A DNA stretch of 64,000 bases from Ceratotherium simum simum (taxonomy: Eukaryota; Chordata; Mammalia; Perissodactyla; Rhinocerotidae), in assembly GCF_000283155.1 (NCBI RefSeq), contig NW_004454207.1, forward strand, positions 4,518,849 to 4,582,848, read 5' to 3'. The notes under the pieces are model-generated. The model worked only from the letters and a program-made list of their open reading frames with translations, was not told the DNA's origin and did not search any database. This document shows, one piece after another, positions 45,036 to 58,500 of the stretch; position 1 is the stretch's first letter; each line of letters opens with the position of its first letter. A program made the translations under genes and the position numbers.

Positions 45036-46385
45036 TCCTGCATCATGACGCAAGTAGAAAAATGATATTTATAAGGGAAACTGGGGTAACCAGAGGAAGA
45101 GGCTACTTCCAGCCAGAGGCCATCAACCTGTGGTCTCTGGCTGTCCTAAACTGCCATCCACCCTGGAGCTTGGGGGCATAAATGTGTTGGCACATGTGGG
45201 TACCGGGCTAGTTGGGAAACTGTTTTACATTAACATTATATCCCTAGGACTTGAATGATTTTTCTACTCTAACACACGCTTCTCAACCAGCTACAGCTTT
45301 TTTTCCCCCCTGGAGGTATTTAAGATAGAGCCTGGAGGAAATTAATTCAAAGAAAGAAGGTTACCCAATAATCATCCAGCAGGGCCTGGAGACTTCACCA
45401 GGTTAGGAGATGAACAAGGAAATTGTAGGTGCAAGCCCAGCCATGAGAAGGGAAGAGAGAGGCACCCACAGAAAGGCCAGTGAATACAGGCTTTACCAAA
45501 GGAGCTCCAGCCATACATAAGCCTGGACTCATGGTGCCCAATTTTGATTTATTGTACACTGCTCTCAGGGGGAAATAAAGGGAAATTTGGATACCCACCT
45601 GCTGTTATATGTTTGATTGCATATTTATTTTTAAATTATATACATATATTATAGTTCTAATACCATATGTAGATTATAAAAGAAAGAAAATTTGCAAACT
45701 TAATATGACACAGAAGAAATAAAATAGGTCTTAAAAGTTTTGCTAATTAAGGTGCTTCATATTTTCATTTATCAATATCTTAAACACAACAGATACTTAA
45801 TGTGAGTTTTATTCTTAATCACATTGCACGAGAGCCTTTATTTCAAGTAATCCTGATAATTTTGAATTTCTTTTAGCTGATCTTTCTATAATTAGATTTG
45901 ATTGGTTTCATTCTTACCATGACTGATACAGATCTCATTTTTCCCCTGATGCTTGCGTTATTAGTATCATCTTATTAATATTATTGTTCACTGGTATCTA
46001 AGTCACTTGTCCATTTGAGGGGTTTAAATTAGTTACCACTAGAGAATACAATCTGTAGACACACTGAATGGGCATTTGTCAAGTCCATTATTTCACAACA
46101 CACTGACAGCAAGAAAATGAAGGTAGAGGTGCCACTGTCCACTCCTTCCCATTGTGGGGTGCTATTACTCTCTCCAGCTGTCTCGGGGACAGGATAGATA
46201 GAAGGAATGAGGATGCCAGTGTGAGTCCAGGTGTGATATACTAGAAGATCTAATTTTTCTCCTTGTTTTTTTGAGAGAAAAATAACCATAAATAAAAGTT
46301 GTAATTCTTTCTCCTGTACTACAATAAAACATCTTGTCCATCCCTGAGAGGTGTGCACCCTATTTTTCAGATCTCTAGTCTAGAC
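45036..46385. other. Unassigned sequence
   Basis: 1.35 kb with no nameable repeat or gene; AT-rich in the middle. Confidence 0.5.
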
Positions 46386-46607
46386 CAGGGGTCAGCAAAC
46401 TTTGTCTGTAAAGGAGCAGAGAGTAAATATTTTCTGCTTTGTGAACCATATAGTGTCTGTTGCAACTACTCAACTCTGTCATTATGGTGCAGAAGCAGCC
46501 ATAGACAATACATGAATGAATGAGCATAGCTGTATTTCAATAAAACTTTATTTACAAAAACAGGTGGCAGCCAATTTTTCCCACGGCTGTAGTTTGCCCA
46601 TCCCTTG
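46386..46607 (+). mobile_element. Ancient hAT-like element, uninterrupted copy
   Basis: CAGGGGTCAGCAAACTTTGT to CCACGGCTGTAGTTTGCCCATC, with TTCAATAAAACTTTATTTAC. Same family as the split copy at 12014-12752, which lets the LTR insertion there be defined. Confidence 0.65.
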
Positions 46608-46929
46608 ATGAGGGCAGCAAAGGCCCAGTTTTTCTTGGGGGAGAATTTGATACAAAGAACTTTGCTTACAATCACAGAAGAAATAGTACAAGGTGATAAA
46701 TGCTTTTAGGCTCAAAGAATTCTAAACATAACTAAGGTTTAGGAAAGCAGATGCTGGCTTCCAGCACAGTGAGTCAAAGCCTTGGAAGGTAAACCACCAG
46801 GTGCCAAGACCAGAGGGGTTTTCATGGTGTGTGTTAGGTTGAATTATATGACAGTGCTGATATTTGACCACTATTGACAAGCAAAAATGGCAGCTTCTTA
46901 TTGTTGACCTTCAATATAGGGAGAAATAA

Positions 46930-47186
46930 GAAGAATAACGGTTAGGTTTTACTGAGTGCTTACTACATTCTTGGCACTGGGCCAATATTTTGCATGCATT
47001 CTTTTACTTATTTCTTACATCAAACCTGTAAGGTCAATATTATTATTTGCATTTTCCCAGTAAGGAAATTGAAATGTAAACTGTTTACATACCTTGCCCA
47101 AGGTATCATGGCTAGAAAATGCTGGAACAGAAATGCTGGAACTGGACTCAGGCTGATTGAATCCAAAGTCCCTGCTCTTAGCCATC
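46930..47186 (-). mobile_element. MIR element
   Basis: TTTTACTGAGTGCTTACTAC, ATTTTCCCAGTAAGGAAATT, CCTTGCCCAAGGTATCATGG and CAAAGTCCCTGCTCTTAGCC in reverse MIR order. Confidence 0.8.
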
Positions 47187-49331
47187 AAAGAGTCTCATGT
47201 GGAAAGTAACTGCTTTGGAAAAGCATTTGAGGCTATGAAGGAAGCAGGAAAATGGCAGTTTCATTTTGACTCGCGGTTATGTAAATGAGCCAAATAGAGC
47301 CCCTGTACATTGGCCCCTATATTGCTTACTTCTTCACAGCAGGCTGGGACCCATTAGCTCAAAAGCCCACTGGTGCCAAACTCAAATTCTTACACATCCA
47401 ATCATTAAGTATACCCCCCCAAAACATATATTTATAAAATATAGACTCATGAACAGGATATACCTCCAAATCATTTAAGTGGTTACATCTGGAGAGGGAG
47501 GGACAGGGATGGCCTGGGGAGGGGAATAGAGGAGATTTCAACTTTTATCTCCACAGTTTTATTTAAATAAAAAATGTGCAAAAATTTTAACATATGTTTC
47601 TTTTGAGAAACAAATATATGGCATTTTAATATTATTTTACGTATCTCTACTGTATTTCAAAAATATTTTTAAAATAAATAATAGAAGACAATAACTTATC
47701 TGAGGACCTATCCTATCAAGCAGAGAAACTGAGCTTCGAGCCAAGCAATTTGACTCTTATTAGAGCCTGTGTTCTTAACTTTTACACTCGTGTCTCTCAT
47801 GGAAAGTTTCTCCCCCCTCCCTTTTTTCAAGATGTAGACCCTTCTAGGCAGGTTTTATAGGCAGCCTTTCTCTGCTCTTTAGTAAAAGAGACTTTGATAC
47901 ATGCCGTTAGTGGTCAGTGGTGTAGGTGAGTTAATTTACCACAAAATATCTAATTTTTGTTTTGTTTTGTTTTTTAAAAAGATCCCCTGCTTAAATTAAC
48001 AATCTTAATATTCCATTTCTGTGTTCATTTGGCATGAGTGCTATTGGCAGAATGTATTTGGGTCATTATATTTTTTTCCATGATAATAAAACATCTTATC
48101 TAAACCTAGAATAATAATGTAAATTCAGCAAAGATATTTTCTCACAGTTCAGTCATTTATTAATAGATCATCCATGTCCTATTAGAGTTTGGCCCAATGC
48201 AATCATAGTATATATATACTCCAGCTCCAAGCAGAAATATAGATTATGCTGCTAACACGCAGTTCCGTAAGGCTGAGGAATGGATCCCATCAAATTCTAA
48301 GCTTTTCAAAGAGTCTCTATATATTTTCTGTCATGCTGAATTTTTATGAGGACATAATATTTAAATCCATTATAAAATATGTTCTCTGAAGAGAAAGAGA
48401 AATAAAAATTCTGGTGCCCTAGAGCTAAAGTGGTAAGTTAGAAAAAGTTACTAAAGCTCTTCAGACGTTAGCCTTATGGGTCTTCACATTGAGGATGGTG
48501 AACCTTTGATTTTCAAGGACCATTTATAAGGAAAGGATTCTGTACTGCTCTAAGAATGATGGTGTCAATTGAAGCATTGAGCATTTACAATTTGTAAAAT
48601 ACCTAAGAGGACAACTTAGCACGTAACTGCTAAAGAAAGAGGTTCTGGAATCCATAAGTTTCCTCCAGCACAGTTTCAAATGATGCCATTGAGACATCAA
48701 TACTTGGAGCCTCTTGGTGCCTTTCTGTCTCAAGTGTGTTCTAAAGCAAACAGAAATTCTTCAGAAAGGATTAGAAGAAATATTCCTCTTTACTGGAATT
48801 CTTCATCTTCAGGGATAGTTACCAGAAATTGCCTTCTACATATAATACTAAAATTTTTTATTTAGTCTTACAAGTTTTCAGCCTGAAGAGTTGCAAAATG
48901 ATCAGAAATTTATAATTTATTGAAATTTCAGTTATATTTTCATTTATGTGAATATCCTTTTGCAATTTATTATGTAATCATAGGAGGCAGGGTTCCATAT
49001 TAAACCGAGCCTTCTAGAGGACTGATACTGTTCTCAGATAAGTGCTTCCTCTTTCAATAGAGCTCAAAAGTTGGAAAAATAGAAAGAATATTTGAAAAGA
49101 TAAGGGATAATTGAAGGTGTATTAAAATGGAATTTTATGTCAGATATAAAAAACTATTTAAAGATTTTTCTCTTCTAGATTTTGAATGAGAGTACAGTTA
49201 TGCGATATTTCAGATGAAATAAAGTATTCTGGTTAATCAAAGTTCTGGCTCCTAAAACTTTAACAAGATCTAGATTATCTACTGTTAAGGAATCAGGATT
49301 CAGGAAGGTAATATTATTGCTGTTCTTAAAT
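47187..49331. other. Mostly unassigned, AT-rich
   Basis: About 47430-47590 (GGTTACATCTGGAGAGGGAG...AAATAAAAAATGTGC) resembles an old L1 3' UTR in sense orientation, weakly. The rest shows no gene and no nameable repeat. Confidence 0.4.
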
Positions 49332-49425
49332 AGAGTCTAATAGCTAGTGTTATTGAGTTCTTGGTATGTGCTAATCACTTTAGAATACTACCTCTTTTAA
49401 TTTAATGTTACACATATTGCTAAAC
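49332..49425 (-). mobile_element. MIR fragment
   Basis: TATTGAGTTCTTGGTATGTG and ATCACTTTAGAATACTACCT match one end of MIR. Confidence 0.55.
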
Positions 49426-49759
49426 ATGGTTCCATTGAAAAATATACTTTAATTTCTCCTTGTACTTGGGAAAGATAAGATGAACTGATAGAGATTTCCA
49501 AGTGATAAAATGGTTGCTACATAAACTTACTACAAATAATGGACAAGAGAAGGAAAATATTGACAATAGAACTGCATAAAAAATTAAAATAGGTATCTTA
49601 AAAGTTAAATAGATTTTAGCATAATTATCTTAATCTTTTTCAATTTTACAGGTAGCCCACAATGAACCACCAAGGAAATTGATAGCACAAAATACATACA
49701 GATAAAATGTTCTAGTGTCAGGTGAGAGTGAACTAGATAATTAAGATCAATCTTCCTAT
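49426..49759. other. Unassigned sequence
   Basis: Nothing recognised. Confidence 0.45.
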
Positions 49760-50770
49760 TGATATAAAGACCTTTTACAAATGAATAAGAAAAAGATAGA
49801 CAATGCAAGGGAAAAACAGGAAAATCATCTGAACAGGCACATCCCAATAGAGGAAATTCAAATGGTCAATATCATATTGAAAGTCACTCAAGATCATTGG
49901 CTATTAGGTAAATGCAAGTTGAAATCACAATAAGATGTTACTACATATGCAACAAAGGGGCAAAAATAAAACATCTGATGATACACACGTATCAGAATGG
50001 CAAAAATTTCAAAAATATATGACTTTGCCAAATATTAACAAGAATGCAGAGCAATGAGAACTCTCAAGCACTGTTGATGGGAGTATACATTGTAAAATCA
50101 CTTTTGAATAAAGTCTGACAGTAAAGCGGAAAATGTACACAGTCTATGACCTATTTTATTAGTCTATTAGTCTATGACCTATTTATTTATTTTTGGCTGT
50201 CTATATACCACAGAAATGCATGTTTACATACACTAGGAAACATGCCCTAGAATGTTCCCAGTAGCATTGTTAGTAGAAGCTCCAAACAAGAACAACTCAA
50301 TAGTAGAACTGATAAACAAATGGAGGTAGGTCCATACTATCCTATACAACAAGAAAATGAATGAACTACACTTCCATACAATAGCATGGATAAATCTTAA
50401 GCACAGAAGATTGAGCTAAAGAAACCAGACTCCATACTGTATGATCCCCCCTCGATACATATTTCAAAAATAGGCCAAATTAAATCATTATTATACAGCA
50501 TGGTAACAATAATATAACTACGTATAATAATTATGCAGTACAACTCCAAAAGAAGCAAAACATCAATACAGTGAAAGTCAGAATAGCAGTCACGGGTAGG
50601 AGGTGGGTTGGGATTATGATCAGGAAGAGACAGGTAGATGCCTTCTAGGGGGCAGATGTCATTCTGTGTTTTGACCTGCAGGGAAGACACACCAGTGTTT
50701 TTCAATAATTTGTAGAACTAAATATTTATGTTTTATGCACATTTTGCATGTTGTATCACAAGATAAAATA
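49760..50770 (+). mobile_element. Old L1 (L1M/HAL1-type) ORF2 end and 3' UTR
   Basis: GAACAGGCACATCCCAATAG, AACTCTCAAGCACTGTTGAT, AGAATGTTCCCAGTAGCATT, AAAGAAACCAGACTCCATAC and CTGTATGATCC follow the end of ORF2 in an old L1 lineage, heavily mutated. A local duplication of AGTCTATGACCTATTT occurs near 50140-50185. Confidence 0.7.
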
Positions 50771-52609
50771 TTAAACAAACTTATTTCACTGGTATTTCAG
50801 AAAGATGAGTTTATTTATGCCATAAATATTTAATGTGTGCCTACAGTGTACCTGGGCCTGTGCTGAGATAGCTCATAATTTAAACCAGGTGAGCCAAAAG
50901 AGAACAAAGACAGACTAAGGGAATTTCACTTCTTTTACTTAGTTAGAGTTATCAACAGGAGTATGATTGGAAAGTGCTCCAGTTAAAGATGAAAGGAACA
51001 GAAGAATAGGTGACTGAATAGAGCCAAAAGACTGTAAATGGTCCAGAAACCTCTTACATCTAGGAGGAACTTTACTCGCTAATGAATTTCCTTCTCAAGT
51101 TTGAGTTCTATCCTCAAGCTTGTTTGAAAATTGCTTGACTTCTGTCTCCAGCTCTTTGTGCTCTTTCACATCACCCGTAAGAATGTTTTTATTAATTTCC
51201 TTAAACTACTGACCAAGCACTTATAACATTCATTATTTGGATGAAAATAAAAGAAATCAAATTCAATCATTTTGAAAACTCCTAAGTGTTGGAGCCTATG
51301 GGGTAAACACAAAAATCAAACTTGAGAACCTTTGACTGTCCTCTCACTGATATATAATGAAAGTAATTACGTGAGTTTGTATTTCTGCCCTGGAAAAACA
51401 ACCAAACAAACACTTGGCTACAACGAAATTTCCTGCAAATAGCTTACTGCGCCATTTTTGACAGCTTCCTCTACTACCATGACTTATAACCTTGAGTGTG
51501 ACGAGAGATTTTTCAACAAAGTTTGTGACTCTTGAGTTAGGAAGTTTAGAAGTTGAATCTTGAACAAGGGAGTAGGTCTTTAGTCAGAATGTACTTGTGC
51601 ATCAACCAGTATAGCGGCCAGAAGAACATGGTGTTGTAATGAATCACAATTTACTAAAATTTTGTTGTGAGTGGCCTAGAAGAACAAATTTGAATGCAAA
51701 TCCCTGAGTTAAAGCAAGCAAACATGTGTTCCACAACTGTAGCTAGGCAAGAGCGGGCAGTCAAGAAACTTGGAATAAATTTAATTGTCTTGAAGATTAT
51801 GAATAGGGTATGACTACTGAGATGAGAGTACTCTTATCTCTGTTAAAATCCCTTGCTATATGCTGTTTAAATACATTTAAAAAACATTCTCTGGGAAGCT
51901 TAGATAGTAACTTCAAATCTTTTCAGAAAAGCACATCTACTATCCACACTAAGTGTGTGACTCATCTACGGTTGCTAAGAGACCAGAGCCTTTAAATTAG
52001 TTCTACCTTCAAAGAGCAAGGTTAGGAGGAAAAAATCATTTTCTTCTAATTGGGAAAAAGAAGTATGCAGTTTAATGTTTAACAGTATAGAATGTTACTA
52101 TTTGTCTCAGGATTTGTTTGTATGTTGCTGGATATATGTAGAACCATGTGTCCACTAACTCCTGGCAAAACATTTTGCACCAAGGGAACGTTAATTAAGA
52201 AAAACTAATGCGTGTTTTTTGATTAAATGTATGCAGATAGTTAGTTTTTATTTCTAGAAAGATGTAGAAACTTCTAACATGTTAATCTCATAGCTGCCTT
52301 AACTGTCTCAATCTAGTGACCTTCACCTCCCCATCCATTTAAGCCTTCTACACTTCTAGTCACCTTTTAAAACATAACATTGACTGAAACTTTTCCACCT
52401 CTAAAGTCTTGGACTCTGAAGTATCGCTCTCAGTTCACAACCTCCTGCAGTATGGTTATCTCATTTTCTTACTCCTATGACAGGGCTTGATGGAGGATGA
52501 GGTAGTCATCAAATTTTGACTCTCAGGTTTCTGCTTTTAGAATTTGGGGAGATTGTGGAGGCCATCTACTAAGACAGGAAACACTGAAGGAGAAGCAGAT
52601 TTTGGAAGA
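50771..52609. other. Unassigned sequence
   Basis: About 50806-50885 resembles a common ancient repeat (TATTTAATGTGTGCCTACAG). The remaining 1.7 kb shows no gene or nameable repeat. Confidence 0.45.
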
Positions 52610-53345
52610 GAAAATTACAAGTTCAAGTTTAGATACAATTAGCTTAATATGCCTCAGAGACAATAAATGTATCTAGAGTTCAGGAGAGAGGACCAGTTTG
52701 TAGTCATTGACATACAGACAATAATGAGGCCATGGTGATTGGTGAGATCATCTAGGAAGAGAGTAAAGATTAAGAAGAGAAGAGGGCTCAGGGTCAGTCT
52801 CTCAAGAACTCTAACGTTTAAGAGTTGATCAAAAGGAGAGGGGCTTAGAGTAGCCAGAAAGACATGGTGTATGTAAACCAAAGAAAGAGAGTGTTTCAAG
52901 AAAGAGAGAGAGAGGACAATAGTGTCAAAGGTAGGTGGTGAGATGTTAAGTCAGAAGTCTGAAGACAGTCCATTGGATTTAGCAACATGGAGGTCACCAA
53001 TGATCTTGGTAAAAGCAGTTTTGATCATGTGAAATTTGTGGATTGAGAATGTGAGATGTGAAAGGAGAATGAAGAAAGGGAAATGGCAAGTATTGAGCAT
53101 TCTTTTGAGAAGTCTGGATGAGAAGGGCGAGAAGAAAAATAGATCAACAGTTTGATGCAAAAATTAGATAGAGTGAGGGATTTTTAATTGGGAGTGGCTT
53201 AAGTGAGTTTAAATGATAATGGAGAGAGACCTGGGATCCAGAGCATGGAGGAAACCCCAGGCTTAAAGAGGCAAAGATATTGCGCCATTGTAAATTTGGT
53301 TTGCAAATTTGGTGATGGGCTGTCTAGTAATTTCTATTTCCTCTT
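52610..53345 (-). mobile_element. L2 ORF2 fragment, reverse
   Basis: Read in reverse it follows the L2 reverse-transcriptase region: on the + strand AGTGTTTCAAGAAAGAGAGA, GTCCATTGGATTTAGCAACATG, GAGGTCACCAATGATCTTGG and TTCTTTTGAGAAGTCTGGAT are in the order expected of the complement. The 81-codon minus frame at 52654 is a relic of ORF2. Confidence 0.75.
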
Positions 53346-53984
53346 CGAAATAAAAGGAAAAATTAACTGCTGAGTTTGTGGTAGAGATAGAGAGCTCACT
53401 TGACTAAATGTCATGCTTTAGGTGTGGTTTGAGTGGGGCTCCAGCTCCATTTCTTTGTCATTGTCTCAGCCTTTCACTTCTTCAGGAGTCAGCATTCTTC
53501 ACAGACAGGCTTTCTGCATGATGGCAAAATGGGAGCAGAAGATCCAGGCTTCACATTTGCACACCATAGAGTCTGTAAGGGGAGAGAGTTTGTGTTTCAG
53601 AGTTCCCTAAAGAAGTCCTAAGATTCACTCATATTGGACAGGCCTGGGTTGATGCACCCACCCATGAATAGATGGCCAGAAAGATGGAATGTTCTGCTTG
53701 GCTGGTCTAATTCATATGTTTGACTCATGAGACTGGGAGAAAAGTAAGTATGCCTAAAACTCATGGGTCTCCAATGGAAACCAAGGGTTGTTTGAAAGGT
53801 AGAACATGAGAAGTAATGGTGAGAAGGAAAAAAAGTATGTGTACTACAAAAGAATAAAAAAGGGATCCTGGAAGCCTCTGTCTCTAGAAAGAGGGGGGAA
53901 AAACAATGGAATAACTATAAAGGGATAAAAATTAGGCTTGCATAAGCTTAAAAACTTAATTTCTGTAATAGATATATTGCCATT
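53346..53984. other. Unassigned, partly repeat-like
   Basis: About 53630-53730 (AGGCCTGGGTTGATGCACCC...TGGCTGGTCTAATTC) resembles an ancient dispersed repeat. Frames near 53422 have no support. Confidence 0.4.
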
Positions 53985-54528
53985 AAGGTTACTTATCTCT
54001 TCTTGAGGGGACTTTGTAAGTTTGTGTTTTTAAGGGATTTGCCCATTTCATTTAAGTTATAGAATTTATTGGCATAAAGTTGCTCATAATATTCTCTTAT
54101 TATCCTTTTAATCTCTGTAGACTCTATAGTGATGTCACCTTTTTCATTCCTGATATTAGTAATTTATGTCTTCTCTCTTTTTTTCCTGATTAGTTTGGCT
54201 AGAGGTTTATCAATTTTATTGATCTTTTCAAGGAACCAGCTTTTGGTTTTTCTGTTTTCTATTTCATTGATTTCTGCTCATATTTATTATATCATTTCTT
54301 CTGTTTACTTTGGGTTTTATTTGCTCCTATTTTTCTAGTTTCTTAAGATATATGCTAAGACCTTTGTTCTTTTCTAATATAAGTGTTTAGTGCTAAACAT
54401 TTCCCACAGAGTATTGCTTTAGCAGCACCCCATAAATTTTGGTATTTTGTGTTTTCACTTTAATTCAGTTCCAAATGCTTTCTTTATGGCTTCTTCTTTG
54501 ATCTATGGATTACTTAGAAGAGTGTTAG

Positions 54529-54940
54529 TGTTATGGGTTGAATTGTATCCACTCCGAAGATGTTGAAGTACTAACCCCCAGTATCTGTGAATGTGACGTT
54601 ATTTGGAAATAAGGTCTTCACAGATGACCAAGTTAAGATAAAGTCATTTGGGTGGGCCCTAATTCAATATGACTGGTGTTCTTATGAAAAGGGGAAATTT
54701 GGGCACAGAGACATGCACACAGGGAGAATGCTGAGTTATGCCAAAGATTGCTGGCAGACCACAGAAGCTAGGAGAGAGGCATTGAACAGCTTCTCTCTCA
54801 CAGGCCCCAGAAGGAAATAACCCTGCTACACCTTGATTTTGCATTTCTAGACTCCAGAACTGTAAGACAATAAATTTCTTTTGTTTAAGCCACCCAGTTT
54901 GTGTTTTTCTTTGTTACAGCAGCCTTAGCAACCTAGTGCA
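54529..54940 (+). mobile_element. MLT1 solo LTR
   Basis: 412 bp, TGTTATGGGTTGAATTGTAT to GCAACCTAGTGCA, with CTCCAGAACTGTAAGACAAT and AATAAATTTCTTTTGTTTAA near the 3' end. Flanking 5-mers GTTAG (54524-54528) and TTTAG (54941-54945) differ at one base; 5 bp is the TSD length of ERVL-MaLR elements. Confidence 0.88.
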
Positions 54941-55546
54941 TTTAGTTTTTGAATATTTGGGGGATTTTTCCAGATATCTTTACTTCTCATTTAATTCCAT
55001 TGTGGCCAGATGATACACTGTGTACAATTTAAATCCTTTTAAATGTATTGGCACTTGTTTTATGGCCCAAAATATGATCTATCTTGGTACATGTTTCACG
55101 TGCACTTGTTTTTTGTTCAGTAGTTTGTTCTATAACCGCCAATTAGGTCAAGTTGGTTGATCATGCTGTTTATGTCTTCTATATCTTTGTGGATTTTCTT
55201 TCTTCTTGTTCTATCAATCATTGAGAGAGATGTGTTAAAATCTCTAACTATACACATGGTTACTTATTTCTCCATGGAGTTCTACCAATTTTTACTTCAT
55301 ATATTTTGAAGCTCTGTTTTAGGTCTAAGGTCATTTAGAACTGTGATGTCCTCTTAATTAATTTATCCCTCTATTATTAAAAAAATTGTCCTTTTTATCA
55401 CTGGGAATACGCTTTGTTCTGAAATCTACTTTGTTTGATATTAATGTAGCCACTCCAGATTTCCTTTGATTAGTGTTATCATGATATATCATTTTCCATC
55501 CTTCTACTTTTAACCTATTTGTATTTTTATATTTAAAGTGAGTTTC

Positions 55547-55762
55547 GGGCCGGCCCCGTGGCTTGGTGGTTAAGTGAGCGCGCTCCACTGCTGGCGACCC
55601 GGGTTCGGATCCCGGGCTCGCACCGACACGCTGCTTCTCTGGCCATGCTGAGGCCGCGTCCCACATCCAGCAACTAGAAGGATGTGCAGCTGTGACACAC
55701 AACTATCTACTGGGGCTTTGGGGGGAAAAATAAATAAATAAAATCTTTAAAAAATAAATAAA
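55547..55762 (+). mobile_element. ERE SINE (short type) in L1
   Basis: GGGCCGGCCCCGTGGCTTGG with B-box GGTTCGGATCC, ending AAAATAAATAAATAAAATC... The long tail is absent. Exact 13-bp TSD TAAAGTGAGTTTC (55534-55546, 55763-55775). Confidence 0.95.
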
Positions 55763-56303
55763 TAAAGTGAGTTTCTTTTAAGCAGTATATGGTTGGGTCT
55801 TACTTGTTTATTTAATCTGATGACTTCTGTCTTTTAGTTGGGGTGTTTAGACCATTTACATTTACTGTGATTATTTGCATGTTTGGGGTTAAATCTATTA
55901 TCTTTCTATTTTTTTATATTTGTTTCGTTTGTTTTCTGTTGTTATTTTCACCCTTTTCGGGAACATAATAGTGTTCTTTTACATAAAATTTGAAATCTTA
56001 ACTAAAAGGTCTCTTATTCCTGATGGAACAAGAATAGAGATATAAATACATCATTTAAAGTTACAAAAGTAACCAAGAGAAAAACTTAGAATAATAACAT
56101 AACTATCAAACATTGGATGTAGGATATGGGGAACAGGTGAAGGATAGTATACAATGAGGAGGATAGGAATACATCTTTCATCAGAGGCGTCAATAAAAAC
56201 TATCTTAATTTGATAAGTCAAGAATATTATTTAGAATTATAGAAATCATCACTAGAAGAACTAAAAATAGAAACAAAGAGTCTCGTCAGAGAGTATCACT
56301 GGA

Positions 56304-56660
56304 GGGCCGCCCGATGGCTTAGTGGTTAAGTGCGCATGCTCCGCTGCTGGCGGCCGGGTTTGGATCCCGATTGCGCACCGACGTACTGCTTCTCTGGCCA
56401 TGCTGAGGCTGCATCCCACATACAGCAACTAGAAGGATGTGCAACTGTGACATACAACTGTTGACTGGGGCTTTGGGGAAGAAAAAAAAGGAGGAAGATT
56501 GGCAATAGATGTTAGCTCAGAGCCGGTCTTCCTCAGCAAAAAGAGGAGGATTAGCACAGATGTTAGCTTAGGGCTGATCTCCCACACACAAAAAATAAAT
56601 AAATAAATAAATAAATAAGTAAGTAAGTAAATAAATAAATAAATAAGAATATATCATTGT
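56304..56660 (+). mobile_element. ERE SINE (composite type) with (TAAA)n tail
   Basis: Head GGGCCGCCCGATGGCTTAG, middle AACTAGAAGGATGTGCAACT, tail AGATGTTAGCTTAGGGCTGA and a TAAA/TAAG tetranucleotide run at 56590-56645. Exact 16-bp TSD AGAGAGTATCACTGGA (56288-56303, 56661-56676). Confidence 0.95.
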
Positions 56661-56676
56661 AGAGAGTATCACTGGA

Positions 56677-58102
56677 TGGTGGTATGGGATGAGGTAAGAG
56701 ATCATTATTTTTCTTCATAATCTCTTCTGTATTCTTTGCCTTTTTGCTATGCAGATGCTTTAGCTCAATCATTTTTTTTTAACGAAAATTAGTAATTGTA
56801 GACAGTAGGAGAGTTAACTAAGAAATATTAGTGAGGCTTTCATCTAATATTAAGGGCCTTTCTAAAATTCTTATCTTTTAGAATAAAAATGGGAGGGAAC
56901 TTCGCCTTGGGACACAGAGGTAGAAGGTATGCCCTTGTGACCTGAGTGTTCTCTTGGATCAACTTTCCTATATTGGGTAGACAAAATGAGCACCATCTAA
57001 CAGAAAGATTCTCAGATTCATTCATGGAACCCAGAATTATCTCCATCAATATTTAAGCCAGAGCAGACAACTGCTGCAAGGTAATGTTAAACCATAGCAA
57101 GGGCAAGAATGGGTTCCGTATCTTGCACCACATGATTCATTAACCATGCAGTAACACAATTCAGTTTTTTGGACTCACTTATTACTTTATGCTAGGGAGG
57201 AGTTCCTGTATTTGTTTTTTTATCCTTAATTTGTAATTGTGTGTCCTTCCCATAAACATTGTGATTTGTATTGCTTCTTAAGATTTATATGCGGTGCTTC
57301 ATTGATTTTCCCCTCTTACTTTCACATCCCTACTCCCGCAGATTATCCCCATTATCCCACCACCAGTTAGTATACTTTTTTTCTATGAGAAGTTCTGCTA
57401 TTTTAGATTATAAGACATTTTCTACCTGGACAAAATATAGTCCCAATACAGGTAAAATACATTTACAAAAATAACTAGATCAGTGTCCACACAAATTTAA
57501 ATCTTCAAAGCAAAAGGAAATTCCGTTATATTTCCAGTCTCTGTTTTCTATCTCAGTAGGGTTTAAGTTTACTCTTCACTCATCTTTTTTACTTTATGAG
57601 TATCTGAGTAGTACATAAGGTAACCATGGTTACTAGAATAAAACTCCTTTCATGTGTGAAGGCAGAAGCTGAATATGTTTGAAGTGTTACTCATACTTCT
57701 ATATCTTAAGATTGTTTAACAAATTGGACTTGTCTCCATTGTTCTGCTTCAAATGGCTTTCGTCATTACTCAAAAGTCATGTACTTTTTCATCTGAAGTA
57801 CCTGCTGGTTCAATACTTGTAACACTTCCTTGATATCATATGTAGAGGAAATTCTCCTCTTGCCCTATTGCCTGATGTCTTCCCCTCCATGAATTCATTT
57901 CCAAGTAAATAGCCTAAGAAGTGGTTTTATGAGCATTAAATAAGTAATTTTTTGGTACATTAATTTTGAAAGCATTGGATGATGGCAAGTATGGAGAAAG
58001 AACAAATCTCAAGGTTGATATTTTCTACTTCAGGGAAAAAAAAGCTTTTATCCATAGATTCCCTAAAAGCAGGTAGCTAGACATTCACTTAACAAAAATA
58101 CA
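56677..58102. other. Unassigned sequence
   Basis: 1.4 kb, AT-rich, no nameable repeat or gene. Confidence 0.5.
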
Positions 58103-58340
58103 GGGGCCGGCCCGGTGGTGTAGTGGTTAAGTTCGCTTGCTCCGCTTCAGTGGCCTGGGGTTTGCAGGTTCAGGTCCCGGGCACGGACCTACACACTGCT
58201 TATCAAGCCATGCTGTGGGAGGCGTCCCACATATAAAGTAGAGGAAGATGGGCACGGTTGTTAGCCCAGGGCCAGTCTTCCTCAGCAGAAAGAGGAGGAT
58301 TAGCAACAGATGTTAGCTCAGGGCTAATCTTCCTCACCCA
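58103..58340 (+). mobile_element. ERE SINE (long-tail type)
   Basis: GGGGCCGGCCCGGTGGTGTA...CAGGTTCAGGTCCCGGG, ending AGGGCTAATCTTCCTCACCC followed by (TA)n. No clear TSD. Confidence 0.93.
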
Positions 58341-58344
58341 TATA

Positions 58345-58500
58345 TATATAATGATTATTGAGTGCCAGATAGTGTATTATGCAAGAGACATAAATTTTCT
58401 AATTTCTAATACTCACAACAACCTTGCAAAGAAGATTTTATCATCCCTATTAAACATCCCAAGTAATAAGTCCCAGAGGCTGGAGTCCAAGACCAATAAT
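58345..58500 (-). mobile_element. MIR fragment
   Basis: ATGATTATTGAGTGCCAGAT and ACTCACAACAACCTTGCAAA, then a degraded second half. Confidence 0.5.

Larger units (their letters stand above)
53985..55990 (-). mobile_element. L1 ORF2 fragment hosting MLT1 and ERE
   Basis: Antisense L1 ORF2: TTATCAATTTTATTGATCTT, CAAGGAACCAGCTTTTGGTT and, after the MLT1, TCATTTAATTCCATTGTGGC, ATATGATCTATCTTGGTACA, then GTTGGGGTGTTTAGACCATTT after the ERE. It is broken by an MLT1 LTR and later by an ERE. Because MLT1 is an ancient family, this L1 must be older still. Confidence 0.85.

Noticed and set aside
56590..56645. Regularly spaced repeats that could suggest an array
   Set aside because: It is the TAAA tail of an ERE, with no spacer-repeat structure; no CRISPR-like array exists in the window.
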